Assembly (NCBI GenBank): GCA_021647985.1
Contig: JAKITQ010000012.1
Coordinates: 1-64,000 of the forward strand
Reading direction: 5' to 3'
Length of the DNA: 64,000 nt
DNA from: Flavobacteriaceae bacterium
Lineage (GTDB): Bacteria > Bacteroidota > Bacteroidia > Flavobacteriales > Flavobacteriaceae
Shown in pieces: positions 9,246 through 17,605 of the stretch (its first letter is position 1; each line of letters opens with the position of its first letter). Below the pieces are notes generated by a model. That model was given only the letters and a program-made list of their open reading frames with translations. It did not search any database and was not told where the DNA came from. Made by a program: the position numbers and the translations under genes.

Positions 9246-10328
9246 TTGAAAATGACAATACCAATGAAAAATAAAACAATACGAGCAGTAGATGCACTGC
9301 AAGAAGCTCAAAAAATTGCTTTTGCTCCTTTTTTGTTTCAAGCAGTAGTTTCACTAAGAAAATTAGGTATTTTTGATCTTATCTTTGAAAAAAGAATAAT
9401 CGGAGGCGTTACTATTAATGAAATAGCTAAAGCGTTATCATTGACATCTTATGGAGTAGGAGTTTTATTGGAAATAGTTGAAAGTTCAAATATTGTTGTT
9501 AAAGATAAGACCGATAAATATGAATTAACTAAAATCGGATATTTTCTAAACTATAATGAAACTGCAAATGTGAATATAAATTTCGCAAATGAGATATGTT
9601 ATAAAGGGCTTTTTCATTTAAGTGATTCGATTAAAAATAGTAAACCAGAAGGATTAAAAGAGTTAGGAAACTGGAACACTATCTATGAAGGCTTATCAAC
9701 ACTTGACCCAAAAATAAAAGATGCTTGGTTTCAATTTGATCACCACTATTCTGATTACGCTTTTCAAGAAGCATTAAAAATTGTCTTTGAAAAGCAGCCA
9801 AAAGTTATTTTTGATATTGGTGGAAATACTGGAAAGTTTGCAATTAGTTGTTGTAATAAAGATAAAAATGTAACTGTAAAAATTCATGACTTACCAGGTC
9901 AATTAAATGTAGCTTTGGCCAATGCTAAAACTAATGGTTTTGAAGATAGAATTTCAGGTTATCCAATTGATTGGTTGTCTGAAAATATAAAAATCACAAA
10001 AGGAGCTGATATTATTTGGTTAAGTCAGTTTTTAGATTGTTTTTCAGAAGATGAAATCGTAAAAATATTAAAAATCTGTGTTGCATCTATGGATGAAAAT
10101 ACAGAGTTGTTTATTATGGAAACTTTTACAGATAGACAGAAATTTGATAATGCTAAATTTATTCTTGAGGCTACATCACTATATTTTACAGCAATAGCGA
10201 ATGGAAACAGTAAAATGTATAGCGCAGAAGTAATGATTGATTTGATTAATAAATCAGGACTTATGATTAAAAAAGAGATTAATCCAGTAGGAGAAAATCA
10301 TACTATTTTGGTTTGTAGGAAAAAATAA
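9246..10328 (+). CDS. SAM-dependent methyltransferase with winged-helix N-terminus (O-methyltransferase family 2-like)
   Basis: VIFDIGGNTGKFAISC SAM motif, KIHDLPGQLNVA, IIWLSQFLDCFSEDE; N-terminal wHTH-like region; start probably 9252. Confidence 0.82.
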   Translation: MKMTIPMKNKTIRAVDALQEAQKIAFAPFLFQAVVSLRKLGIFDLIFEKRIIGGVTINEIAKALSLTSYGVGVLLEIVESSNIVVKDKTDKYELTKIGYFLNYNETANVNINFANEICYKGLFHLSDSIKNSKPEGLKELGNWNTIYEGLSTLDPKIKDAWFQFDHHYSDYAFQEALKIVFEKQPKVIFDIGGNTGKFAISCCNKDKNVTVKIHDLPGQLNVALANAKTNGFEDRISGYPIDWLSENIKITKGADIIWLSQFLDCFSEDEIVKILKICVASMDENTELFIMETFTDRQKFDNAKFILEATSLYFTAIANGNSKMYSAEVMIDLINKSGLMIKKEINPVGENHTILVCRKK

Positions 10329-10330
10329 GA

Positions 10331-10945
10331 TTGTTGTATAAAAACTTTTACATACAAAGCTATTGCTATATAAGAAATAACCAACTTTGGTTAGATGGAG
10401 AAGTTGTATTTGATGGCAAGCAAAGTGATAATCTTAATTTTTTTTTAAAAAGTGCTTATAGAAACTTGGAAATAAAATATTCTAAATTTTTTAAAATGGA
10501 TAATTTAAGTAAAATTTCATTTTTAGCTGCTGAAACTATTTTTAAAAATATTATTTTAGAAAATAAAAATACTGCCATAGTGTTTTCAAATAAAGCTGCA
10601 AGTTTAGAGACAGATAGAAAGTTTCAAGACTCCATAAGTAATGTAGATAATTTTTATCCTAGTCCAGCTGTATTTGTATATACATTACCAAATATAGGAA
10701 TTGGTGAGATTAGTATTCGACATAATTTAAAAAGTGAAAGTGCATTTTTTATTTTTGAGAATTATAATGCAAACTTTCATCAAAATTATGAAAATGAATT
10801 ATTGCAAAACACCAATTTAGAATCAGTTTTAGGGGGTTGGGTTAATGTTGATGGTGATAATTACGATGCATTTGTATATTTGGTTTCAAAAAAGGGAAAT
10901 GTGAAACACACAAAAGAAAATCTATTAAAATTATATAAAGGTTAA
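10331..10945 (+). CDS. Small beta-ketoacyl synthase-like protein (incomplete KS-like domain)
   Basis: 204 aa TTG-start ORF; FFLKSAYRNLEIKYSKFFKMDNLSKISFLAAETIF and PSPAVFVYTLPNIGIGEISIRHNLKSESAFF resemble KS-like N-terminal folds; located before ACP/KS pair. Confidence 0.55.
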   Translation: MLYKNFYIQSYCYIRNNQLWLDGEVVFDGKQSDNLNFFLKSAYRNLEIKYSKFFKMDNLSKISFLAAETIFKNIILENKNTAIVFSNKAASLETDRKFQDSISNVDNFYPSPAVFVYTLPNIGIGEISIRHNLKSESAFFIFENYNANFHQNYENELLQNTNLESVLGGWVNVDGDNYDAFVYLVSKKGNVKHTKENLLKLYKG

Positions 10946-10950
10946 TAAAA

Positions 10951-11205
10951 ATGAAGAATTTAAAAAAAGAGTTAAAAGAAAAAATTATTGAGAATTTAAA
11001 CTTAGAGGATCTTGAAGTTTCAGATATTGGTGATGATGATATTTTATTTGGAGATGGATTGGGTTTAGATTCAATAGATGCATTAGAGTTAATAGTTATT
11101 CTTGATAAAGATTACGGAATTAAATTAACAGATCCTAAACAAGGAAAATCAATATTCCAGTCTATCAATACCATGGCAAAATACATATCTGAAAATAGAA
11201 GTTAA
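10951..11205 (+). CDS. Acyl carrier protein (second in cluster)
   Basis: LGLDSIDALELIVIL phosphopantetheine-attachment motif. Confidence 0.9.
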   Translation: MKNLKKELKEKIIENLNLEDLEVSDIGDDDILFGDGLGLDSIDALELIVILDKDYGIKLTDPKQGKSIFQSINTMAKYISENRS

Positions 11206-11206
11206 A

Positions 11207-12406
11207 ATGAGTAAAGGTGTTGCTATTACGGGTATGGGAATAATTTCTTCAATTGGGAATACGGTTGAAGAGAATTTACAATCTTTAATAGATAAAAAAC
11301 CAGGAATTTCGAAAATTAAAAAAATAGATACTATTCATAAAGATGTAATAAGAGTTGGTGAGATTGATATGGATAATGTAGAATTAGGACACCTTTTAAA
11401 CTTATCAGAAAATAATAATTATTCACGAACCGCACTCTTGGCAGAAATTGCAGCCAAAGAAGCGATAAAAAATGCCAATATAAAAAACATCAATCAATAT
11501 AAAACCGGATTCATATCAGCAACAAGTGTTGGAGGTATGGATATGACTGAAAAGTATTATTATTCTTACTTTGATGCAAAAGAAAAAAGAAAATATATAG
11601 ATGCACATTCTTTAGGAAATGGAACTTCAAAAATTGCCAAAAAACTTGGTATTAATGGTTTTGTAACAACAATTAGTACAGCTTGCTCTTCGGCTACTAA
11701 TGCGATTATGTTAGGAGCAAGAATGATAAAAAGCGGAAAATTAGATAGAGTAATTGTTGGTGGTGCAGATTGTTTATCAAAATTCACAATAAATGGATTT
11801 AAAACTTTAATGATATTGTCTGAAGTCGATTGTAAACCTTTTGATGAAAATAGAACAGGATTAAATTTAGGGGAAGCAGCAGCTTTTTTAGTATTAGAAT
11901 CCGATGAAATAGTTAAGAGTGAAAGTAAAAATATTTTAGCTTATGTTTCTGGTTATGCCAATGCAAATGATGCCTTTCACCAAACTGCTTCTTCAGAAAA
12001 TGGTGATGGGGCAACTTTGGCTATGAAAAAAGCATTAGAGCTTGCTAATTTATCACCTAATGAGATTGACTATATCAATGCACACGGTACGGCAACTCCC
12101 AATAATGATAGCTCAGAAAGCAAAGCTATATTGAGGGTTTTTGAGAATAATGTACCAAATTTTAGTTCTACCAAAGGATATACAGGTCATACTCTAGCTG
12201 CTGCAGGAGCAATTGAAGCCGTTTATTCTGTACTTGCTTTGCAAAATAATTTAGTATTTCCTAATTTAAATTTTGAAATACCCATTGTCGCAACTAATTT
12301 AACTCCGGTAACGGAAGTTTTAAGGAAGGATATAAATCATGTTTTGTCAAATTCTTTTGGGTTTGGAGGTAATTGTTCTACATTAATTTTTTCAAAAGAA
12401 TCTTGA
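11207..12406 (+). CDS. Beta-ketoacyl-ACP synthase II-type (FabF-like)
   Basis: STACSSATNAIMLGARMI active site, INAHGTATPNND, TKGYTGHTLAAAGAIEA, SNSFGFGGNCS. Confidence 0.92.
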   Translation: MSKGVAITGMGIISSIGNTVEENLQSLIDKKPGISKIKKIDTIHKDVIRVGEIDMDNVELGHLLNLSENNNYSRTALLAEIAAKEAIKNANIKNINQYKTGFISATSVGGMDMTEKYYYSYFDAKEKRKYIDAHSLGNGTSKIAKKLGINGFVTTISTACSSATNAIMLGARMIKSGKLDRVIVGGADCLSKFTINGFKTLMILSEVDCKPFDENRTGLNLGEAAAFLVLESDEIVKSESKNILAYVSGYANANDAFHQTASSENGDGATLAMKKALELANLSPNEIDYINAHGTATPNNDSSESKAILRVFENNVPNFSSTKGYTGHTLAAAGAIEAVYSVLALQNNLVFPNLNFEIPIVATNLTPVTEVLRKDINHVLSNSFGFGGNCSTLIFSKES

Positions 12407-13467
12407 TGAAAAATTATTATATAAACGGAATAGGATGTGTCTCTGCCCAAGAGACTTTTAAAAACGATTTTTCTTTTGATGACTGTAATGAATTAAAGAA
12501 AAATATAGTTACTGCACATAAACCAGATTACAAGAGTTATATCAAACCAGCCTTAATAAGACGAATGTCAAACGGGGTTAAAATGGGTGTTGTTGCATCG
12601 TCTATTGCTTTAAAAGAAGTTTCTATTTCTGAACCAAAATCAATTATTACAGGATCGGGTATGGGATGTTTAAAAGATTCTGAATTTTTTTTAGAGAATG
12701 TTATAAATAATAAAGAACAATATTTAACACCAACTTCATTTATACAATCTACACATAATACCGTTGGTGCACAAATTGCATTGGGTTTATCTTGTAAATC
12801 TTACAATGTTACCTATGTGCATAATGCCACTTCGTTTGAATCTTCTTTGATGGATGCCATGATGACCATTGATGAAGGTGTAGAACCTGTTTTGGTTGGT
12901 GGAGTTGATGAAATCGGACCTCATACTACAGCGCTTTATAAGTTGGTAGATCATGTTAAAAAAGAAGAAGATCTTAAAGAAGGTATCTTAAAATCTAATT
13001 CAAAAGGAGCAGTTTTTAGTGAAGGTGCTCAATATTTTGTAGTAGAAAATATTAAGAAAACTAATTCATATGCACAATTAATAGATGTTGTTATTTATGA
13101 TAACTTGAAAGAAAGTGAAGTTGAAAATAGAGCACAGCAATTTTTGAAAGACAACGACCTTCAAGTAGCCGATATGGATATAATAATTTTTGGTAATAAC
13201 GGAGATGTAGATTTTGATGTTTATTACGAAAAGTTACAGAATAATATTTTTAAAAACACGCAACAATTGTATTATAAACACCTTACAGGAGAATATAATA
13301 CCGTATCAGCTTTTGGGCTATGGACAGCCTGTAAATTGATTAAATCTCAAAGTATTCCTAAAATTTTAAAGTTGAATAATAAAGAAGTTACTTCAATTAA
13401 GAATATTTTACTTTATAATCAATATCAAGGTAAAAGCCATAGTTTTACATTATTAAAAAAATGTTAA
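12406..13467 (+). CDS. Ketosynthase-like / chain-length-factor-like protein
   Basis: ORF track starts at 12373, but ATG at 12406 overlaps the upstream TGA (TGATG). KS fold with IITGSGMGCLKDSEFF and TYVHNATSFESSLMDAM where a catalytic Cys would be expected. Confidence 0.72.
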   Translation: MKNYYINGIGCVSAQETFKNDFSFDDCNELKKNIVTAHKPDYKSYIKPALIRRMSNGVKMGVVASSIALKEVSISEPKSIITGSGMGCLKDSEFFLENVINNKEQYLTPTSFIQSTHNTVGAQIALGLSCKSYNVTYVHNATSFESSLMDAMMTIDEGVEPVLVGGVDEIGPHTTALYKLVDHVKKEEDLKEGILKSNSKGAVFSEGAQYFVVENIKKTNSYAQLIDVVIYDNLKESEVENRAQQFLKDNDLQVADMDIIIFGNNGDVDFDVYYEKLQNNIFKNTQQLYYKHLTGEYNTVSAFGLWTACKLIKSQSIPKILKLNNKEVTSIKNILLYNQYQGKSHSFTLLKKC

Positions 13468-14237
13468 AATTTAAAACTGTAAATATTATTTCTATAACAG
13501 TTTTTGTAGTTTTCTTATTTTTAAGAATAAACAATAGTATTTCTAATTGGTGGTTGATTTTTATTTTACTTGTTTGGTTGATATTAACAATAATTGGATC
13601 TTTTCATATTCGATGGAATTACTTTTTAAAAGCAAAACATAGAAACCATCTGATAAAAGATAAAGTTATCGCCTTAACATTTGATGATGGTCCTAACCCA
13701 GAGTATACTTTGAAAGTATTGATTTCATTAAAAAAACATCATGCAAAAGCTACTTTTTTTTGCATTGGTAAGCATGTAAAAAGCAATCCTGAAATTTTGA
13801 GAGAGATTGTAAGTGAAGGCCATTTGGTAGGAAATCACTCCTATAATCATCAAAAATCATTTGGTTTTTTAAGCTCAAAAAAAGTTATTGAAGAATTGAA
13901 AAAAACTAATAAAATAATAGAACAAACTATAGGCTTTAAAGCTATTTTTTTTCGCCCTCCCTTTGGCGTTGTAAATCCAAATATATCTAAGGCAGTCAAA
14001 AAATTGAAGTTACATGTTTTTGGCTGGAGCATAAGATCGTATGATACGGTAGCAAAAAATCCAGAAAAGGTTTATCAAAAAATTATTGCAAAAGTTAAAA
14101 AAGGAGATGTTATTTTAATGCACGACTCTAGTGCATTGAGTATTGATGTTTTAGAAAAAGTATTGGTTTATTTTGATAAAAATAATTTTAAAACAATTAC
14201 ATTAGATAAGTTGTTTAATATGAAAGCGTATGAATAA
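13461..14237 (+). CDS. Polysaccharide deacetylase family protein (NodB domain)
   Basis: ALTFDDGPNPEYTLKVL, HLVGNHSYNHQ, FFRPPFGVVNP motifs after N-terminal TM segments. Confidence 0.92.
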   Translation: MLKFKTVNIISITVFVVFLFLRINNSISNWWLIFILLVWLILTIIGSFHIRWNYFLKAKHRNHLIKDKVIALTFDDGPNPEYTLKVLISLKKHHAKATFFCIGKHVKSNPEILREIVSEGHLVGNHSYNHQKSFGFLSSKKVIEELKKTNKIIEQTIGFKAIFFRPPFGVVNPNISKAVKKLKLHVFGWSIRSYDTVAKNPEKVYQKIIAKVKKGDVILMHDSSALSIDVLEKVLVYFDKNNFKTITLDKLFNMKAYE

Positions 14238-14865
14238 GTATTTATTTTTTATGGTGTCTTTTTTTGTTTTAAATACACAAAATTGTATTTCTCAAGAAAA
14301 TAAAATGTCAAATGAAGAAGCGAGTCAATTGAGAACAAATATTATAGAAAAATCAAAAAAAACAGTAACTATTGTAAGTGAATTTGAGCAATTTAAACAT
14401 TTAGATTTTTTATCAAATGATATAAAATCAAGTGGAAACCTAGTGTTTAAATCTCCCAATCTTATAAAATGGGAATATCTTATACCTTTTAATTATAGCG
14501 TGGTTTTTAAAAACGACAAACTATTTATTAATGATGAAGGTGTTAAAAGTAAGATAGACTTGAGCTCAAATAAAACTTTTAAATCACTTAATAATTTAAT
14601 TATAAAAAGTGTAAGAGGAGATATGTTTGATGATAAATTATTTGATATGCAATATTTTGAAATTAAAAAAAAGTATATTATAAAATTTATTCCAAAGGAG
14701 AATACATTAAAATCAATGATTCGTGTTTTTATACTTTCTTTTGATAAAAACTCTTTAAATGTTATTGAAATTAAGATGCAAGAAAATGCAGAAGACTATA
14801 CCTTATTAAAATTTATAAACCAAAAAATAAACACAATAGTGAGTGATGAGGTTTTTTCAAATTAG
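14230..14865 (+). CDS. LolA-like outer membrane lipoprotein carrier family protein
   Basis: Signal peptide; SSGNLVFKSPNLIKWEYLIPFNYSVVFKNDKLFINDEG LolA-like pattern. Confidence 0.72.
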   Translation: MNKYLFFMVSFFVLNTQNCISQENKMSNEEASQLRTNIIEKSKKTVTIVSEFEQFKHLDFLSNDIKSSGNLVFKSPNLIKWEYLIPFNYSVVFKNDKLFINDEGVKSKIDLSSNKTFKSLNNLIIKSVRGDMFDDKLFDMQYFEIKKKYIIKFIPKENTLKSMIRVFILSFDKNSLNVIEIKMQENAEDYTLLKFINQKINTIVSDEVFSN

Positions 14866-15463
14866 TTTATTGTTCTTTATTTTAGTTTCATGTAGTTTGC
14901 CTACAACTAGGGGTTTACTTGAAAAACCGGTTGAAAGGCAATACACATGGAATAATTATTTTTCTAATGAAAAGATAGATTATTTGTATAAAGCTAAAAT
15001 TAATATTTACAATAAAAATTTTGGAGGGATATTAATTATTAAAAAAATTAAAGATAACCATCATAGAATAGTTTTTACAACTGAAATGGGTAGTAAAATA
15101 TTTGATTTTGAAATTGTTAATAATGATTTTAAAGTTAATTATATATTTGATGAATTAAACAGGAATATAATTTTAAATACTTTAAAAAATGATTTTGTTA
15201 TTCTTGTTAAACAATTTGTTCATGTAAGTAAACAATTTGATTCGAAAGAGGAACATATTTATCAATCCACTTTTAAACAAAGCAATAATTATTATTTTTA
15301 TAAAAAGAATATGAAACAGTTGTGTAAAATTATTAATACAACTAAAAACAAGGAAAAAGTTATTATATATTTTTCGAAAATTAAAAATGAAATTGCTACA
15401 AATATTGTTTTAGAACATCAAGATTTTAAATATAAAATTGATTTGACTTCAATTAATAAATAA
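14843..15463 (+). CDS. Hypothetical lipoprotein
   Basis: ISLLFFILVSCSLPTTRG lipobox; 23 nt overlap with lolA-like gene. Confidence 0.7.
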   Translation: MMRFFQISLLFFILVSCSLPTTRGLLEKPVERQYTWNNYFSNEKIDYLYKAKINIYNKNFGGILIIKKIKDNHHRIVFTTEMGSKIFDFEIVNNDFKVNYIFDELNRNIILNTLKNDFVILVKQFVHVSKQFDSKEEHIYQSTFKQSNNYYFYKKNMKQLCKIINTTKNKEKVIIYFSKIKNEIATNIVLEHQDFKYKIDLTSINK

Positions 15464-15474
15464 TGCTACTTTTG
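15442..15474 (+). promoter_or_regulatory. Candidate Bacteroidetes-type promoter (TTTG ... TACTTTTG) inside the cluster
   Basis: TTTG at 15442-15445 and TACTTTTG (TAnnTTTG) at 15467-15474, just upstream of the 15500 ORF. Confidence 0.45.
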
Positions 15475-15499
15475 TATAAACCCTATACGGATTAAATAA

Positions 15500-15874
15500 A
15501 TGATATTAGAAAATTTTTACACCATAAATTCCAAGCAAATTAGCGAAGATCATATTAATCATTTATATGAAATTCTAATTAATAATAAACACGATATATT
15601 TAAAGGTCATTTTCCTGATAACCCTGTAATGCCAGGAGTATGTATGATGCAAATTATTAAGGAGATAACAGAATCTGTTATAGGTAAAAAACTATTTATG
15701 GAAAAATGTTCGAACGTTAAGTTTTTGACCATAATAAATCCTGATAAAACTCCTATATTAACTTTAGATTTACAAATAATTATTATTGATAGTAAAGTTA
15801 AAGTAAAAAATACGACAAAATTTGACAATACAATCGCTTTAAAATTATCCGCTCAATATCAAATTTTAGTTTAG
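15500..15874 (+). CDS. 3-hydroxyacyl-ACP dehydratase (FabZ/FabA-like)
   Basis: DIFKGHFPDNPVMPGVCMMQIIKE, the canonical FabZ-type GHFPxxPVMPGV motif. Confidence 0.88.
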   Translation: MILENFYTINSKQISEDHINHLYEILINNKHDIFKGHFPDNPVMPGVCMMQIIKEITESVIGKKLFMEKCSNVKFLTIINPDKTPILTLDLQIIIIDSKVKVKNTTKFDNTIALKLSAQYQILV

Positions 15875-15916
15875 CTAAATCTTGTATTATAAAACGAGCA
15901 TACCAAATTTTGACAC

Positions 15917-16411
15917 ATGAAACTTTTATTTTTGTTTTTAAGCATTTTTATTTTATCATTAGAATTGAATATTACTGATGTTAGAAAAAATTATAAAGAA
16001 GCTGTAATTTCTAAGTCAAAAACATTTTTACTTAATGATGATTTAAAAGGTATAACAAAAAATGATGACCAAAGATTTGTTGCTTATAAAGGTGCTGTTA
16101 TGGCTCTTACTGCTAGACATTTAAAAGGAGTAAAGTTAAAAGGTGAGGCATTTAAAAATGGAGCAGAATGGATTGAACACGCAGTTTCTCATAACTCATC
16201 TGATATTGAAATCCGATTTGTACGATTAAGTATTCAACAAAATAGTCCAAAATTTTTAGGGTATAATGATGATATTAAGGCAGATAAAAATTTTCTTTTA
16301 AAGAATTTTCGCCAGGTAAAATCTACAGAATTAAAAGAATATTTAAAAGGTTATATTTTAGAATCAGAAAATTTTACAGAAGACGAAAAAAATGTAATTT
16401 TGGCAAAGTAA
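15917..16411 (+). CDS. Hypothetical exported protein
   Basis: 164 aa ORF with N-terminal signal-like segment, in line with cluster genes. Confidence 0.65.
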   Translation: MKLLFLFLSIFILSLELNITDVRKNYKEAVISKSKTFLLNDDLKGITKNDDQRFVAYKGAVMALTARHLKGVKLKGEAFKNGAEWIEHAVSHNSSDIEIRFVRLSIQQNSPKFLGYNDDIKADKNFLLKNFRQVKSTELKEYLKGYILESENFTEDEKNVILAK

Positions 16412-16426
16412 TTAAACATAATTAAT

Positions 16427-17605
16427 TTGAACCTTAATATTGATTACCCTTCATTAATTACAGAATTAAAAACCTGTATTATCATTCCAACTTATAATAA
16501 CGATAAAACTTTAAACAGAGTTATTGATGGTATTTTGATTTATACCAATCAAATTATCATTGTTGATGATGGTAGCACAGATCAAACGGCTGCTATTCTA
16601 AAAACATATACAAATCTTAATCAGATACATTTCCCCAAAAATAGAGGAAAAGGAAAAGCTTTGCGTGAAGGATTTAAAAAGGCGATGTCCTTAGGTTATG
16701 ATTATGCCATTACAATTGACTCTGATGGCCAACATTACCCAGATGATATACCTGTTTTTATTGAAGCTTTAAAAAAAGATAAGGGTACTTTATTTATCGG
16801 ATCTCGAAATATGACACATAATTCTGTTCCAAAAGGGAGTAGCTTTGGTAATAAGTTTTCAAATTTTTGGTTTTGGGCAGAAACTGGAATTAAATTGATC
16901 GATACACAATCTGGATTTCGTTTATATCCTTTAAATCCATTATCAGGGATTAAGTTTTATACCAATAAATTTGAGTTTGAAATTGAAGTTATTGTAAAAG
17001 CCGCTTGGAGGGAAATTCCTGTTAAAAATATTCCTGTTAAAGTATTATATGATGAAAAAGAAAGGGTAAGTCACTTTAGACCAATTAAAGATTTTACTCG
17101 TATAAGTATTTTAAATACTTGGTTAGTTTTAGTAGCTTTTTTTTATATAAAACCTAGAGATTTTTTTCTAAAAATCAAGCATAAAGGGATCAAAAATTTA
17201 TTTAAAGAAAATATTTTATACAATGCTGATTCCCCTTCCAAAAAAGCCTTTTCTATTGCCTTAGGTGTTTTTATTGGGATTTCCCCATTTTGGGGTTTTC
17301 AAACTATTTTAGTCTTGGCTCTAGCTACTTTATTAAAGCTAAATAAGTTGATTAGTTTTACATTCTCCAACATTAGTATTCCGCCAATGATTCCATTTAT
17401 TATTTATGGAAGTCTAAAAAGTGGATCTTGGATTTTAAGTAAAAATAAAGGAATTGCATACGAAAATGTTACTTTTGATTTTAATTTTTTATTAAGTTTG
17501 GAAGAATATATTATTGGAAGTTTTGTATTGGCTTTTATTAGTTCCATAATATTTGGTATCACTGGATTTATTATTTTTAAATTAATGAGAAGAAAGCGTG
17601 GGTAA
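16427..17605 (+). CDS. Glycosyltransferase family 2 fused to DUF2062-like membrane domain
   Basis: IIPTYNNDKTLNRVIDG, IIVDDGSTDQTAAIL, TIDSDGQHYPDDI; C-terminal AFSIALGVFIGISPFWGFQTILVLALATLLKLNK (DUF2062-like). Confidence 0.85.
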   Translation: MNLNIDYPSLITELKTCIIIPTYNNDKTLNRVIDGILIYTNQIIIVDDGSTDQTAAILKTYTNLNQIHFPKNRGKGKALREGFKKAMSLGYDYAITIDSDGQHYPDDIPVFIEALKKDKGTLFIGSRNMTHNSVPKGSSFGNKFSNFWFWAETGIKLIDTQSGFRLYPLNPLSGIKFYTNKFEFEIEVIVKAAWREIPVKNIPVKVLYDEKERVSHFRPIKDFTRISILNTWLVLVAFFYIKPRDFFLKIKHKGIKNLFKENILYNADSPSKKAFSIALGVFIGISPFWGFQTILVLALATLLKLNKLISFTFSNISIPPMIPFIIYGSLKSGSWILSKNKGIAYENVTFDFNFLLSLEEYIIGSFVLAFISSIIFGITGFIIFKLMRRKRG

